From Thermoleophilia bacterium (GTDB lineage Bacteria; Actinomycetota; Thermoleophilia; Gaiellales; SKUG01), in contig SKUG01000170.1 of NCBI GenBank assembly GCA_007122215.1, positions 1 to 5,752 of the forward strand: 5,752 bases of DNA, written 5' to 3'. Of the stretch, positions 4,687 through 5,752 are shown in pieces. Numbering within the stretch: position 1 is the stretch's first letter; each line of letters opens with the position of its first letter. The position numbers were made by a program, and so were the translations under genes. The notes under the pieces are model-generated. The model made no database searches and was not told the DNA's origin. It saw nothing but the letters and a program-made list of their open reading frames with translations.

Positions 4687-4701
4687 GCTGCCCACGGCAG
4701 C
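4687..4701 (-). terminator. Hairpin candidate terminator of dcd
   Basis: GCTGCC (4687-4692) and GGCAGC (4696-4701) form a perfect 6-bp stem with a three-base loop. It lies 17 bases beyond the dcd stop on the minus strand. No T-tract follows. A separate 10-bp palindrome, GATGCGCATC (4711-4720), overlaps the dcd stop codon. Confidence 0.35.
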
Positions 4702-4718
4702 TGCGGGGCCGATGCGCA

Positions 4719-5300
4719 TCAGGCAGGGGACCCCTCGCGCGTGAAGTTCTTCCAGTAGGCGCTCTCGGTGGGCTCCCGCTGCCCCTGGTACTTGCTGCCC
4801 AGCCCCGCCGATCCGTAGGGCTCGTCGGCCGCGGTGGTCATCTGCAGGAACGAGATCTGGCCGATCTTCATCTGCGGGTAGATCGCGATCGGTAGCGTGG
4901 CCACGTTCGACAGCTCGAGCGTGATGTGTCCGTCGAATCCCGGATCGATGAACCCGGCCGTCGAGTGGATCAGCAGTCCCAGCCGGCCCAGCGAGCTCTT
5001 GCCCTCCAGCCGTGCCACGAGGTCGTCGGCCAGCCGCACCCGCTCCCAGGTCGCCCCGAGCACGAACTCCCCCGGGTGGAGGATGAAGGGCTCGTCCCCC
5101 TCGACCTCGACGAGCTCGGTGAGCCCTTCCTGGCGCTCGCGCACGTCGATGAACGGGTAGCGGTTGTTGTGGAAGACCCGGAAGCTCGGTGCGATCCGCA
5201 GGTCCACGCTCGAGGGCTGCAGGAGGGAGTCCTCGTAGGGGTCGATCCCGACCCTCCCCTGCTCCAGTGCCTCGCGGATGCTGCGATCTGAGAGGACCAT
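4719..5300 (-). CDS. dcd: dCTP deaminase, probably bifunctional (dCTP deaminase/dUTPase)
   Basis: A 193-residue trimeric cytoplasmic enzyme of the dUTPase/Dcd fold. It deaminates dCTP to dUTP; the mycobacterial-type enzyme also cleaves dUTP to dUMP for thymidylate synthesis. The start is [20 protein letters not shown], followed by QPSSVDLRI. The core [10 protein letters not shown] (100-109) and [11 protein letters not shown] (112-122) are intact. S102, R106 and E129 (in TLELSN) match the E. coli catalytic residues S111, R115 and E138 in spacing. The end [17 protein letters not shown] carries the nucleotide-binding tail. As I recall it, the sequence is much closer to M. tuberculosis Dcd than to E. 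coli Dcd, hence the bifunctional call, which is inference. The ATG complement at 5298-5300 has AGGAAGG (complement of 5309-5315) eight bases upstream. The frame extends further upstream, but homology and the ribosome site fix this start. Confidence 0.96.
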   Translation of the reverse strand: MVLSDRSIREALEQGRVGIDPYEDSLLQPSSVDLRIAPSFRVFHNNRYPFIDVRERQEGLTELVEVEGDEPFILHPGEFVLGATWERVRLADDLVARLEGKSSLGRLGLLIHSTAGFIDPGFDGHITLELSNVATLPIAIYPQMKIGQISFLQMTTAADEPYGSAGLGSKYQGQREPTESAYWKNFTREGSPA

Positions 5301-5354
5301 GCGTGGCGCCTTCCTGGTCGTGGTGCGCGACGGTGCGTGCCGCGGTCGTGCCGG

Positions 5355-5427
5355 GATGCTACACGCACCATGCCGGGTGGGAAGCGTGCCGCGTGAACCT
5401 GCCCGCCCTCGGGTACCGTGTAGCATC
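5355..5427. promoter_or_regulatory. Divergent promoter region with an 11-bp inverted repeat
   Basis: GATGCTACACG (5355-5365) and CGTGTAGCATC (5417-5427) are exact inverted copies, centres 62 bases apart. Each contains TAGCAT, a good actinobacterial -10 box, pointing toward its own gene: minus strand (complement of 5356-5361) for dcd, plus strand (5421-5426) for the aminotransferase. Predicted starts about seven bases downstream give leaders of roughly 45-50 bases on both sides. On the dcd side TTCCCA (complement of 5378-5383) is a weak -35 with 16-bp spacing; no -35 is clear on the other. The repeat may be two promoters sharing extended -10 sequence, or a pair of regulator half-sites over both promoters. 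Confidence 0.5.
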
Positions 5428-5478
5428 AGGATACGGCCATCGGCCGCCGGACCCCGGCACCCGCGAAGGAGTCGCCCC

Positions 5479-5752
5479 ATGGAGCATGCAGCTGCACAGC
5501 GCTCGGTCAACCTCGTCACGGAGGTGCCCGGCCCGCGCTCGAAGGAGATCCTCGCCCGCAAGGACGCGGCCGTTGCCCGGTGCATGTCGATCTACATGCC
5601 GGTGGCGACCGAGCGCACCCACGGCGCGCTGCTCACCGACGTGGACGGCAACACCTTCATCGACTGGACGGGCGGCGTGGGCTGCCTCAACGTCGGCCAC
5701 TCCAACGAGCGGGTGGTGAAGGCGATCCAGGAGCAGGCTGCGCGCTTCACCA
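5479..5752 (+). CDS. gabT: Class III PLP aminotransferase, 4-aminobutyrate aminotransferase-like, N-terminal part
   Basis: The first 91 residues of a fold-type I, class III aminotransferase, cut by the window end. The start [21 protein letters not shown], then [15 protein letters not shown], matches the N-terminus of GabT-type enzymes (TEIPGPKS-like). [26 protein letters not shown] is the conserved first strand and loop of class III aminotransferases. GabT transfers the amino group of 4-aminobutyrate to 2-oxoglutarate, giving succinate semialdehyde and glutamate. AAGGAG at 5466-5471 is seven bases before the ATG. The PLP lysine and substrate-binding residues are outside the window, so related substrates (5-aminovalerate, beta-alanine, ornithine) are not excluded. 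It is divergent from dcd and has no obvious pathway link with it. Confidence 0.88.
   Translation, partial: MEHAAAQRSVNLVTEVPGPRSKEILARKDAAVARCMSIYMPVATERTHGALLTDVDGNTFIDWTGGVGCLNVGHSNERVVKAIQEQAARFT

Noticed and set aside
4567..4758. 63-residue plus-strand frame running into the dcd end
   Set aside because: Pro/Ala/Gly/His shadow-type composition, no ribosome site, and overlap with the conserved dcd C-terminus on the other strand.

Overview
The window is about 70% G+C by eye, with strong G/C third-position codon bias. It carries a SUF-type Fe-S assembly locus, a DUF2510 membrane protein and a mycobacterial-type Dcd. Together these point to a high-GC actinobacterium in the broad sense. I cannot name the genus; a deep-branching actinobacterial class is a guess. 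No rRNA, tRNA, transposase, CRISPR array or phage gene was seen.

Left part (1-2988, all + strand). The window opens inside sufS (cysteine desulfurase; C-terminal 143 residues). A class I SAM methyltransferase overlaps the sufS stop by one base. Next comes a DUF2510 single-pass membrane protein, then sufU (sulfur-transfer protein/scaffold) and a Rieske [2Fe-2S] ferredoxin two bases after sufU. SufS, SufU and the ferredoxin form the recognisable Fe-S part. The methyltransferase and DUF2510 gene sit inside the locus. A strong hairpin 15 bases after the ferredoxin stop probably ends the operon.

Middle part (2989-4718). Two small + strand genes (3205-3768 and 4084-4482) encode proteins of no family I recognise. 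They are clearly related: a gap-free 43-residue Asn/Gln/Val-rich block has 21 identical positions, both have a Met-Pro-Gly stretch before it, and both end in a Gly-Gly/Gly-Trp amphipathic aromatic tail. Each has its own good ribosome binding site. They are separated by 315 non-coding bases full of inverted repeats, and the second is followed by interleaved inverted repeats that could form a pseudoknot. This pair is the best candidate for something undescribed.

Right part (4719-5752). dcd (dCTP deaminase, probably bifunctional with dUTPase activity) is on the minus strand, divergent from a + strand class III aminotransferase resembling gabT, which is cut off by the window end. Between them lies a perfect 11-bp inverted repeat. 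Each arm contains a TAGCAT -10-like box pointing to its own gene, giving both genes similar predicted leaders of about 45-50 bases.
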